A stretch of 64,000 nt of DNA. It comes from Paenibacillus sp. FSL H7-0331 (GTDB lineage: Bacteria > Bacillota > Bacilli > Paenibacillales > NBRC-103111). Position numbers and translations under genes: made by a program. The notes beneath the pieces are model-generated. The model worked only from the letters and a program-made list of their open reading frames with translations, was not told the origin of the DNA and did not search any database. The first letter of the stretch is position 1; every line of letters starts with the position of its first letter. The stretch is taken from assembly GCF_001956045.1 (NCBI RefSeq), contig NZ_MRTH01000003.1, positions 310,001-374,000 of the forward strand. The letters run 5' to 3'. Positions 28,799 to 36,176 of the stretch are shown in pieces.

Positions 28799-28902
28799 TT
28801 CGTTTGGAAAACGCTCTTTAGTTTATTGAAGCGTTACGAAGTCACATGGCTGTCGACAGGATATACGGTCGGCAGCTTCTGTTCGCTTTTTTCGGTTTTC
28901 TC

Positions 28903-28983
28903 CGAAAACAAAGCTTATGCTTACGAAGTAAGTTTTCTTCGAAAACAAAGCCTACGCTTACGAAGTAAGTTTTCTACGAAAAC
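28903..28983 (+). repeat. Tandem repeat, 37-bp period, made of nested palindromes
   Basis: Two full copies (28903-28939 and 28940-28976) differ at only 3 positions, and a third copy begins at 28977 (CGAAAAC). Each unit contains the palindrome CTTACGAAGTAAG, and each junction forms GTTTTC-N3-GAAAAC. A related hairpin (TTCGG / CCGAA) lies just before the array. It sits between the binding-protein gene and the ribosome site of the AraC sensor gene. The period is not a multiple of three, so it is not a coding repeat. A protein-binding array or an mRNA structure controlling the regulator is possible. Confidence 0.85.
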
Positions 28984-28999
28984 TTTTAGGAGGCACCCC

Positions 29000-31219
29000 A
29001 TGAGGACAAAAAATCCTTGGTTTTTTAAGCTGATCACGACTTACCTGCCGATCCTTTATGTGGTTGTGCTCACACTTAGCTTCCTGTTTTTCATGACGCT
29101 TAGCGATCTGTCCAATAAACAAACCGTAAAGTCCAACGAGGCTTTCACGAAGTACGTAACCCAGCGGCTGGATTCCTTACTTGAAAATATTGACCAAATT
29201 ACCATCACCGAGATTAACAGCGATAAAGAACTGCAAAACTATATGTTTCAAAAGTACGACGATGCGAGTCCTTACTTATTGAATAGCGCGATCTCCAATC
29301 GCTTCAGTAAAATCAAAATGAGCTTTCCGATGATTCATTCGATTTATTTTTACCGGATATCTGATCAAAGCATATTAAGTCTCGAATCGATGCATACGCT
29401 GGATCGTTTTCCCGATCGCGATTTTATTACTAAGGAACTCGAAAAGCCTTTTTCCAGCTACTGGACAGATAAGAGACAATATAAGGAATTTGAAACTCAA
29501 GCCTCGGCAGTTCCCGTGCTTTCACTGGTCAAAAAGCTGCCCATGTTCACCAATCCTTACGGCATGTTAGTCATTAATATCGATATCAATGCGTTCCAAG
29601 CGCTTTTGCAGGATATGTCCAAGCAAACTGTCAGCTACGTGAAGCTGTTTGATAAGCAAGAAAATCTGTTGGCTTCAAGCAATGAGGCAAGGGGACGAGA
29701 TTTGTATTCGCTTCGTTCAAGCGTCTCCAATCTGGAGATCCGCAGCGGGTTGAAGGACGGCTACGAATATGGGCTGCTATCTGAGTTGTATTCAAATTGG
29801 ATCATTGCTGGCATGATTCTCGTGCTGCTGGCGACAATTAGCACCATCTATTTATCCAAAAGATACGCCAGACCGATTGATGCCAGCGTTAACCGAATTT
29901 CGGACTTTTTCAGTAAACAGCAAATCGATAATACGAGCCGGGAGCTTTTGCATTTTGTAGATTCCGCTGTGGATCAAATCATCGATTATGCGAATCGATA
30001 TCAGAGTCAAAGCGACACCAATCTGCTGTACAGGAAGAAGCATTTTTTTCATGAGCTGTTGGATGGGGATCGGGAAATTGACAAGGTTGAATATCGTGAG
30101 GAAATGAAGAGCTTCGGCCTGCAGACGGATGGTGTGGATTTTGCCGTTATCCTTGTGGAAATTGATCGTATGAGCGATTTTTCGCAAAACTACACGTACA
30201 GAGACCAATATTTATTGAAGTTTGTCATTACGAATGTATGGGATGAGCTGGCTGCCGAGCAGGATTTGAAGGTATGGAGTGAATGGATGTCTGCGGAAAC
30301 GCTGGGAGTCATGTTTAGCTCGGAGAGCCGTTTCGAGGAGGCTCAGTCGGCGCAAATGATCGCGATTGGGGAGCAACTGAGGGCATGGGTGGAGACCAAT
30401 CTGAAATTCACGGTAACGATCGGCGTCGGTACAACTCTTGAGCAGCTGTCGGGTATTCGTAAATCATTTCAGCAGGCCAAGGAGGCGCTGCAGCTTAAAA
30501 CATCAATTGGGAACAACCGTGTCATCATCTATAAAGAAACAGTTCGTCAAACGGAAGCTGAGCTATTTGATCTATTGGAGCTTACGAGGTCCATCACGCA
30601 GCTGTATAAAAGTGGGAATGAGGATTGGCGCAAGCAGTTCGATTATTTTTTTTCGGTACTGGGCAAAGGCGGACATACCTCGAAGGAAATCATTAATTTA
30701 ATCAATTATATGTGTTTTACCTTTACGAAGGAGCTTTCCGATTTTCCGGCAGAATATGTGGAGATGTGGAAACAAACAGCGCTTGGCCCGATGACCGAAG
30801 CGCTCCAAATTTATGAAACGGCAGAAGAAATCAAACAAACCTATTTGGCTGTATTGATTCAGGTGGAGGAGAACTGGAAAGGGATTCGTGAGAGCCGAAA
30901 TAACCGTCATCTTATTTATCAGGTGAGGCAGTATATTGAGGATAATTATGCGAACTCCGATATGTCACTGCAATTGTTAAGCGAACAATTTGGAATGAAC
31001 AAAAGCTATGTAAGCCGAATTTTCAAGGATGAATTTGGTGAGAACTTCGTGGATTATTTGGCTGGTATCCGCATTCAGCACGCCAAGAAAATGCTTGAGG
31101 ATACACAGCTGCCCATTCAGGATATCGCTGTTCAAATTGGCTATGTGCATTATTTTACCTTTATTCGTGCCTTTAAGAAATTGATCGGGATTTCTCCAAG
31201 CGATTATCGAAAAAAATAA
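29000..31219 (+). CDS. Membrane-anchored AraC-family sensor-regulator (YtdP-like)
   Basis: 739 residues. It has an N-terminal membrane segment (about 10-32), an extracytoplasmic Cache-like sensor of about 250 residues, a second membrane segment (about 272-292), a cytoplasmic linker with a GGDEF-like degenerate region, and a C-terminal AraC HTH pair at about 640-739 (SLQLLSEQFGMNKSYVSRIF; IQDIAVQIGYVHYFTFIRAF). It is a one-component transmembrane regulator, the usual partner of LplABC importers. ATG at 29000 has TAGGAGGC upstream. The longer frame from 28826 reads through the tandem repeat and is rejected. Confidence 0.9.
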   Translation: MRTKNPWFFKLITTYLPILYVVVLTLSFLFFMTLSDLSNKQTVKSNEAFTKYVTQRLDSLLENIDQITITEINSDKELQNYMFQKYDDASPYLLNSAISNRFSKIKMSFPMIHSIYFYRISDQSILSLESMHTLDRFPDRDFITKELEKPFSSYWTDKRQYKEFETQASAVPVLSLVKKLPMFTNPYGMLVINIDINAFQALLQDMSKQTVSYVKLFDKQENLLASSNEARGRDLYSLRSSVSNLEIRSGLKDGYEYGLLSELYSNWIIAGMILVLLATISTIYLSKRYARPIDASVNRISDFFSKQQIDNTSRELLHFVDSAVDQIIDYANRYQSQSDTNLLYRKKHFFHELLDGDREIDKVEYREEMKSFGLQTDGVDFAVILVEIDRMSDFSQNYTYRDQYLLKFVITNVWDELAAEQDLKVWSEWMSAETLGVMFSSESRFEEAQSAQMIAIGEQLRAWVETNLKFTVTIGVGTTLEQLSGIRKSFQQAKEALQLKTSIGNNRVIIYKETVRQTEAELFDLLELTRSITQLYKSGNEDWRKQFDYFFSVLGKGGHTSKEIINLINYMCFTFTKELSDFPAEYVEMWKQTALGPMTEALQIYETAEEIKQTYLAVLIQVEENWKGIRESRNNRHLIYQVRQYIEDNYANSDMSLQLLSEQFGMNKSYVSRIFKDEFGENFVDYLAGIRIQHAKKMLEDTQLPIQDIAVQIGYVHYFTFIRAFKKLIGISPSDYRKK

Positions 31220-31241
31220 GAAAATGATTAAGAATTGAAAT

Positions 31242-32129
31242 TCAGCAGATGTGTGCATGCACATGCGCCAGAAACTGCTCACATGCAGGGGAGAGATCTT
31301 CATCAGACCTGCGGTAAACGGCAATCGGATTGGGCGCATGGATACCTTCTACATATACTCTTGCCAATGCTTGCTGATGGATGTATTCAGCTGCTTCCAG
31401 AGCGGATATGAAGCTGGCTCCGTAGCCTGACATAACCGCACGCATCGTTTCGTGTTGGCCATTGAATTGTAAGCCAATCTGTGGGAACTGAACTTGATAT
31501 TGCCGACAAATTGCGAACAACGTTTCCCGTGAGGAACTGCCTTCCTCACGCAGCACGAATGGCTGCTGCAGCATCTCAGCCAAAGCAACCGTCTTGCCTG
31601 CAAGCGGGTGATGGCCCGGAACGACGAACCATAGCTCATCCATCAGAAGCTCCTCGCGCAGCAAGCCTGCGGGAGCTTCTTTGCTGCCTCCAATGAAGGC
31701 CAAATCCGCCTCATAGTGAAGCAGCTTGTTAAACGCAGCGCGCGAGTTTGAGGTAGTTAAGGACAGCTCTATTTGCTCGTGACTGCTCTTGAAAGCTGCC
31801 ATCCAGGCTGGCAATAAATGATTGGCAGGAAGATAGGTTGCGGCTAATCGCAGCTTACCCAGTGAACCGTCCCGATACGCGGTAAACTGTCGGGTCATTT
31901 CCAGCTCTAAAGCAAATAGTTTTGCTGCGTGAGTATATACGAGCTCTCCGGCTTCACTCAAACAAACACCTCTCCCTTGTGGTGACAATAGGGTAAGGGC
32001 AAGCTCCTGCTCCAGATTGCGGATTTGTGCAGTTACGGCTGGTTGGCTGATATGCATAGCTTCAGCAGCCTTGGTGACACTGCCTCGGGAAGCAACCTCA
32101 TAAAAAAGCCTTAATGCATGCAGATTCAT
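31242..32129 (-). CDS. LysR-family transcriptional regulator
   Basis: 295 residues. The N-terminal winged HTH (LHALRLFYEVASRGSVTKAA, AMHISQPAVTAQIRNLE) is followed by a LysR substrate-binding domain (about 90-290). The ATG at 32129 has AAGGGAGG upstream at a slightly long spacing; the open frame to 32270 has no support. Divergent from the threonine synthase-like gene at 32296, with a palindrome between them, so LysR-type autoregulation and control of that gene is likely (inference). Confidence 0.88.
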   Translation of the reverse strand: MNLHALRLFYEVASRGSVTKAAEAMHISQPAVTAQIRNLEQELALTLLSPQGRGVCLSEAGELVYTHAAKLFALELEMTRQFTAYRDGSLGKLRLAATYLPANHLLPAWMAAFKSSHEQIELSLTTSNSRAAFNKLLHYEADLAFIGGSKEAPAGLLREELLMDELWFVVPGHHPLAGKTVALAEMLQQPFVLREEGSSSRETLFAICRQYQVQFPQIGLQFNGQHETMRAVMSGYGASFISALEAAEYIHQQALARVYVEGIHAPNPIAVYRRSDEDLSPACEQFLAHVHAHIC

Positions 32130-32168
32130 CCTGGGTGGGTCCTCCCTTCCTACCATTACATGCGATTC

Positions 32169-32183
32169 ATCAATATAATTGAT
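32169..32183. promoter_or_regulatory. Palindrome in the lysR-thrC divergent region
   Basis: ATCAAT-ATA-ATTGAT, two perfect 6-bp arms around 3 bases, fits the T-N11-A core of LysR operators. It lies 40 bp upstream of the LysR start and 113 bp upstream of the divergent gene. Function is inferred. Confidence 0.4.
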
Positions 32184-32295
32184 ATATTCATCAAAATTAA
32201 ATATTTTATTTATGAGTTGTTTTTTTCTATTGTAAGAGATAAGCAGCCGTGCTGCAAGGGCTGGCATCACTTCATAGAAGGGGACGGTGTATCCG

Positions 32296-33579
32296 ATGAA
32301 ATTTGTTTGTTTGGATTGCGAAAGGGCTTATAGGCTGGAGGAAAGAAGGAACCCTTTTTTATGTGATTGCGGGGGCTTGCTGGAGGTCAGGCAAGATTAT
32401 CGGGGTGTAGATGGGGAAAGGTTAAAGCTGGAGTTCGACAAAAGATTGGCCGATCGAATGTCATCATGGGCAAGTGGTGTGTGGAGGTATAAGGAATTGA
32501 TTGTTCCAGATTTGCCGGATGAGTATATAACGAGCAGATATGAAGGGAATACAGGCCTATATCCGTCAGCGACCTTGGCTGAATTTGCCGGTGTACGCGG
32601 GCTGATGTTGAAGGCACAGAGCGAGAATCCGAGCGGCTCGTTTAAGGATAACGGCATGGCGGTTGCGGTTTCCCATGGCCGTTCGTTGGGCTATACACGG
32701 TTTACCTGCACATCTACGGGAAATACGTCGTCCTCACTCGCTATGTATGCTGCATGGGCGGGCTGCTCTTCGTATGTTTTTCTTCCCAAACACCATATTT
32801 CGATGAATAAAGTTTTGCAGACGCTCGCCTATGGCGCACAGGTGATATCGTTTGAGGGTACTTATGATGATGGAATCTGTTTTAGCGAGCTTCATAGTGA
32901 GCAGCTCGGCTTATATGTATGCAATTCGATCAATCCGTTCCGAATCGAAGGTCAGAAGAGCATTGTATTTGAAATTGCCCAGCAGCTGCGTTGGCAAATG
33001 CCGGATTGGATCGTAGTTCCGGGAGGCGCATTAAGCAATGCAACTGCATTGGGCAAGGGTTTGTACGAGCTGAAGGAGCTCGGAATGATTGATAAGCTGC
33101 CACGCGTTGCCGTTGTTCAGGCGGAGGGGGCCAGTCCGTTTCACCGGATGGTTGTTCAAGGAGATGCCCAGCTTAAGCCTGTACGGAATCCTTATACACG
33201 GGCAACGGCAATGAATATCGGGAATCCGCCCAGCTGGAAGAAGGCACTGCAGTATGCCATCAAGTATACGAAAGGTGTGACCGTATCGGTGACTGACGAG
33301 GAAATCATGCTGGCCAAAGGTCGAATCGACCGCAGCGGTATCGGCTGTGAGCCTGCATCTGCAGCTTCAGTAGCAGGGCTGAAAAAGCTTGCTGCTGCCG
33401 GTATTATCGATAAGGAATGCACAGTGGTGTGTCTGCTTACCGGACATATTTTGAAGGATACGGAGGCGATAGAGGCATTGTATAAAGGTACCTTGGTATC
33501 TTCAGAAGCAGCTCCTTCCATCCTGCATACACCCGATCTGAGTCTGGACGAGGTGCGCCGATATATTACAGAACTGTAA
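32296..33579 (+). CDS. thrC: Threonine synthase-like PLP enzyme with N-terminal zinc-ribbon-type cysteines
   Basis: 427 residues. Cys5, Cys8, Cys23 and Cys25 form a CxxC...CxC ribbon. The Schiff-base Lys117 is in NPSGSFKDNGMAV, and a GNTSSSLAMYAAWAG segment and the phosphate loop VVPGGALSNATALG follow. It converts O-phosphohomoserine to threonine, or is a close paralogue acting on another phosphorylated amino-acid substrate. The divergent LysR gene suggests dedicated control rather than the usual hom-thrC-thrB operon, which is absent here, so a specialised role is possible. I prefer ATG 32296 (MKFVCLDC); GTG 32287 is in frame. Confidence 0.8.
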   Translation: MKFVCLDCERAYRLEERRNPFLCDCGGLLEVRQDYRGVDGERLKLEFDKRLADRMSSWASGVWRYKELIVPDLPDEYITSRYEGNTGLYPSATLAEFAGVRGLMLKAQSENPSGSFKDNGMAVAVSHGRSLGYTRFTCTSTGNTSSSLAMYAAWAGCSSYVFLPKHHISMNKVLQTLAYGAQVISFEGTYDDGICFSELHSEQLGLYVCNSINPFRIEGQKSIVFEIAQQLRWQMPDWIVVPGGALSNATALGKGLYELKELGMIDKLPRVAVVQAEGASPFHRMVVQGDAQLKPVRNPYTRATAMNIGNPPSWKKALQYAIKYTKGVTVSVTDEEIMLAKGRIDRSGIGCEPASAASVAGLKKLAAAGIIDKECTVVCLLTGHILKDTEAIEALYKGTLVSSEAAPSILHTPDLSLDEVRRYITEL

Positions 33580-33668
33580 TAACCGTCAAATAGCTATATA
33601 ATGGGTTGATTTCCGAGAGTGGTTTCTTTACAATAGGGAGAAAAGCATACAGGGAGTGGGCAGAGGAA

Positions 33669-33971
33669 ATGAACGTTAAAATTTCACGTAATGCAGCGAA
33701 AGTCTTATTGGCTGAGCTGGAAAAAGAAGAAGACAAAGATTTAAAGGTTCGCATCTATATTACGCATAGCCATGGTGACCATGCGCATTATGGTATGGGG
33801 ATGGACAAGCCGACTGAAGATGACGTTGTAGTTAGCACCGATAAAGGAATTGATGTGGTTTTAAAGAAGGACGAGCCTTTACTGGATGGAATCCGCATCG
33901 ATTATTTCTACACACCGGAGGAAGGCTTTGCAGTCACCAATCCGGGTAAAGGGAATCACGGCGATCACTAG
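33669..33971 (+). CDS. HesB/IscA-like domain protein without cysteines, His-rich
   Basis: 100 residues with the HesB-like pattern: VKISRNAAKVLLAELEK at the start, a central THSHGDHAHYGMGMDKP segment, a middle DKGIDVVL strand, and the C-terminal FAVTNPGKGNHGDH. Canonical IscA proteins bind iron-sulfur clusters with three Cys; there are none here, and His-rich loops occupy equivalent places. Some relatives carry Cys or selenocysteine at the loop. A metal-binding role is plausible but unproven. ATG at 33669 after GCAGAGGAA. The open frame extends upstream to 33606 without a ribosome site. Confidence 0.75.
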   Translation: MNVKISRNAAKVLLAELEKEEDKDLKVRIYITHSHGDHAHYGMGMDKPTEDDVVVSTDKGIDVVLKKDEPLLDGIRIDYFYTPEEGFAVTNPGKGNHGDH

Positions 33972-34008
33972 GCTGTGCATTCATGGGATATGAGAGGATT
34001 TGTAAGTT

Positions 34009-34230
34009 ATGGCAAACGATATTCGCGTCTGTGATAAGTGCAAGCATATGAAGATGAAGACGGCCGTTTCCAAGCTGCAAAAGCTGGCCCCGGACGCTGA
34101 CATCAAAGTAGCCTGCAAATCTTATTGCGGTCCCTGCTCACGATTTGCTTTTATATATATTAATGGGCGTTATGTGACTGGGGCTACTGAGGACGAGGCA
34201 ATTGAAAAGGTTAAGAAATATGTAAAATAA
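34009..34230 (+). CDS. DUF1450 (YuzB-like) small protein
   Basis: 73 residues with the family pattern VCDKCKHMK at the start and CKSYCGPCSRFAFIYINGRYV in two parts in the middle. The five Cys suggest metal or redox binding. The function of the family is not known. ATG at 34009 after GAGAGGATT. It is 37 bases behind the HesB-like gene and probably cotranscribed with it; a terminator follows at 34251. Confidence 0.85.
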   Translation: MANDIRVCDKCKHMKMKTAVSKLQKLAPDADIKVACKSYCGPCSRFAFIYINGRYVTGATEDEAIEKVKKYVK

Positions 34231-34250
34231 TTATATGTGGTTTTACATGA

Positions 34251-34272
34251 AGGGGGCGAAAGCCCTCTTTTG
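34251..34272 (+). terminator. Short terminator after DUF1450 gene
   Basis: Stem AGGGGGC / GCCCTCT with one G-T pair, GAAA tetraloop, then TTTTG. Confidence 0.7.
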
Positions 34273-34485
34273 TGTTAGGAAAATGTATATTTTCATGTTC
34301 AGTTACTTCTCAGGATGACAACAAAGGGTACGATAGTGACCTTGTAATATCATAGTGTCATTTATAATTAATGAAAGTTTAGGTAATTAGACTTGTATAA
34401 TATGATTAATTGGGTCTACAGATTCATTTATAATGTTCTTCTTATCTTATATGCTAAAGTTGTCGAATAATGATAGCTCAATTCT

Positions 34486-34578
34486 CGATAATAGCAAAGC
34501 AAGTGAAAGCTTGTGACGCAAAACTATAGGGGCTTACGGTGCAAAGCAAGATGCACCCAGCCAGCCAGCTGCCGAAGG
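34486..34578 (+). promoter_or_regulatory. Cyclic di-GMP-I (GEMM) riboswitch aptamer
   Basis: The conserved parts appear in order. ATAGCAAAG opens P1 and CTAT closes it. A short hairpin is capped by a GAAA tetraloop (CAAGT-GAAA-GCTTG). GTGACGCAAAA follows, the most diagnostic GEMM segment, then AGGGGCTTACGG, a second hairpin GGTGCA / TGCACC, and the 3' segment CCAGCTGCCGAAGG that supplies the tetraloop receptor and closing pairs. The Vc2-type aptamer has the same order. It lies 82 bases before the hypothetical gene at 34660, with a terminator hairpin in between, so c-di-GMP very likely controls transcription read-through. Whether it is an ON or OFF switch cannot be told by eye. Confidence 0.87.
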
Positions 34579-34601
34579 TACTGTGATGCGCATATAACTG
34601 C

Positions 34602-34632
34602 GACTCCCGACCAATGGATCAGGAGTCTTTTT
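34602..34632 (+). terminator. Expression-platform terminator of the c-di-GMP riboswitch
   Basis: GACTCC / GGAGTC stem with internal GA/TC pairing, followed by TTTTTG. It starts 24 bases after the aptamer and precedes the 34660 gene, so it is the likely regulated terminator. Confidence 0.75.
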
Positions 34633-34659
34633 GTTTGAGATAAGAGAGGTGGATCATAG

Positions 34660-34956
34660 ATGAACGAAAATAGAAATCTGATGACAAGAACCGGGTTTTA
34701 TACCAAGGTTGGCCCTGACATGATCGGCATTTATTTGTCGAATGATGGCCCCAAGATGTTTATTAACCGTGAGATATTTGATTTGCGGAATCCATGGTGG
34801 GATGTAGAAATGGTGATGGGGAAAACCGGACATCTGATAACATTCTACTGGCGCGGAGAGGTCAAGCTGTCGATTCGCTGTGATCTGGAAAATGACTTAT
34901 TTGTCAGCTTATATCACTATTTAAGCTTTCGTACTAATGAGCAGAGTCTCGCCTAA
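34660..34956 (+). CDS. Hypothetical 98-residue protein under c-di-GMP riboswitch control
   Basis: No family recognised. ATG at 34660 with AGAGAGGTGG upstream. The sequence is soluble-looking, aromatic-rich (several Trp and Tyr/Phe: NPWWDVEMVMG, ITFYWRGEVKLS), with no signal peptide, membrane helix or Cys cluster (one Cys). Short alternating strands suggest a small beta-rich fold. It is monocistronic between the riboswitch terminator and a 200-bp gap. Riboswitch control points to a function in motility, adhesion or biofilm matrix, which is inference from the regulator only. Confidence 0.75.
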   Translation: MNENRNLMTRTGFYTKVGPDMIGIYLSNDGPKMFINREIFDLRNPWWDVEMVMGKTGHLITFYWRGEVKLSIRCDLENDLFVSLYHYLSFRTNEQSLA

Positions 34957-35163
34957 GTAGAGAATGGAAATAATATTGACATGCGATGTAGATAAATAAA
35001 ATGGAATCTGGTTATATTTAGGAGATTATGCAGGTATATCTTGGAGCTGACACGGCCAAAGGTATGCTTTTTTCTGCTTCCAGCTATTGTCTCTATTAGG
35101 TCCATTGTTTATAATAATAGATAGATTACTATAGTTCAACGGGACTATATAGGAGGAAAGACC

Positions 35164-36078
35164 ATGCGTTTAATTACACGATCCGACTTTGATGGCTTGG
35201 TATGTGCAATGCTCTTTAAAAAAATGGGAATGATCGACGAAATGAAATTCGTTCATCCGAAGGATATGCAGGATGGATTGGTTGAAGTCAATGAAAATGA
35301 TATTTTGGCGAATGTCCCGTATGTACCCGGCTGCGGTTTATGGTTTGACCACCATTCGAGTGAGTTGGAGCGGACAGGCCCAGAAATCGTATATAAAGGC
35401 GAGACCCGTGTCGCACCAAGCGCTGCCCGTGTTGTATATGATTACTATGGCGGCAAGGAACGTTTTGGTGATATCGATAACATTATGCAGGGTGTGGATA
35501 AAGCGGATTCCGCGCAGTTTTCTGCAGATGATATTTTGAATCCTTCAGGCTGGGATTTATTGTCCTTTATCATGGATGCCCGCACTGGATTAGGACGCTA
35601 CCGGGATTATAGAATCAGCAATTATCAGCTGATGGAGGATTTGGTCGATCACTGTGCGACGATGACGGTTGACGAGATTATGCAGCTGCCGGATGTTGTA
35701 GAGCGGACAAAGCGTTATTTTGAATTGGACGTCGACTATAAAGCGATGTTAAAGCAGCATACATATGCAGACGGCAATGTGATTGTCACCGATCTGCGCA
35801 ACGTGGAAACGATTTATCCGGGCAATCGATTTATGGTGTACGCCTTGTATCCGGAACAAAATATTTCGATCTGGATCGTCGATGGCCGAAACAAGCAAAA
35901 TTGTGTGTTTGCCTGCGGTCACAGCATTATCAATCGTACCTCCAACACCGACGTAGGCGCTTTGATGCTTGCGAATGGCGGCGGCGGGCATAAGGCGGCA
36001 GGAACGTGCCAAGTCCCTTATGATGATGCCGGCAAGGTGCTGCATGAGCTGGTTGAAACGATGAAGCAGAACGGATAA
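35164..36078 (+). CDS. DHH-family phosphoesterase (exopolyphosphatase-like)
   Basis: 304 residues. The DHH domain is marked by LITRSDFDGLVCAML (first metal Asp residues) and LWFDHHSSE (the DHH motif, about residues 62-65). The C-terminal DHHA1 domain has ANGGGGHKAAGTC. Relatives hydrolyse short polyphosphates, nanoRNA or cyclic dinucleotides; NrnA/GdpP-type activity on pApA cannot be assumed, since the layout is closer to the exopolyphosphatase-related group. Start ATG at 35164 after TAGGAGGAAAG. Monocistronic; a terminator follows at 36108. Confidence 0.82.
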   Translation: MRLITRSDFDGLVCAMLFKKMGMIDEMKFVHPKDMQDGLVEVNENDILANVPYVPGCGLWFDHHSSELERTGPEIVYKGETRVAPSAARVVYDYYGGKERFGDIDNIMQGVDKADSAQFSADDILNPSGWDLLSFIMDARTGLGRYRDYRISNYQLMEDLVDHCATMTVDEIMQLPDVVERTKRYFELDVDYKAMLKQHTYADGNVIVTDLRNVETIYPGNRFMVYALYPEQNISIWIVDGRNKQNCVFACGHSIINRTSNTDVGALMLANGGGGHKAAGTCQVPYDDAGKVLHELVETMKQNG

Positions 36079-36107
36079 TGTAGTTAGAATTAGCATTAAA
36101 CGCATAA

Positions 36108-36168
36108 AGAATCAGGTACCGGAGCTGCGCCGTTTGGTTGCGCTGTTCCGTGAGCCTGATTCTTTTTT
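36108..36168 (+). terminator. Terminator after the DHH gene
   Basis: AGAATCAGG / CCTGATTCT outer stem enclosing a GC-rich internal hairpin, followed by TTTTTTT on the plus strand. It lies between two convergent genes. Confidence 0.75.
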
Positions 36169-36176
36169 TGCTGCGT

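Noticed and set aside
28804..28817. Catabolite-repression (cre) site
   Set aside because: The sequence resembles the cre consensus only in its left part and lacks the final CA; its place inside the gap before the AraC gene gives no further support.
28903..28983. CRISPR array
   Set aside because: Units are directly adjacent without unique spacers and no cas genes are in the window.
28826..28999. Upstream extension of the AraC sensor frame
   Set aside because: It reads through the tandem repeat, whose period is not a multiple of three; ATG 29000 has the ribosome site.
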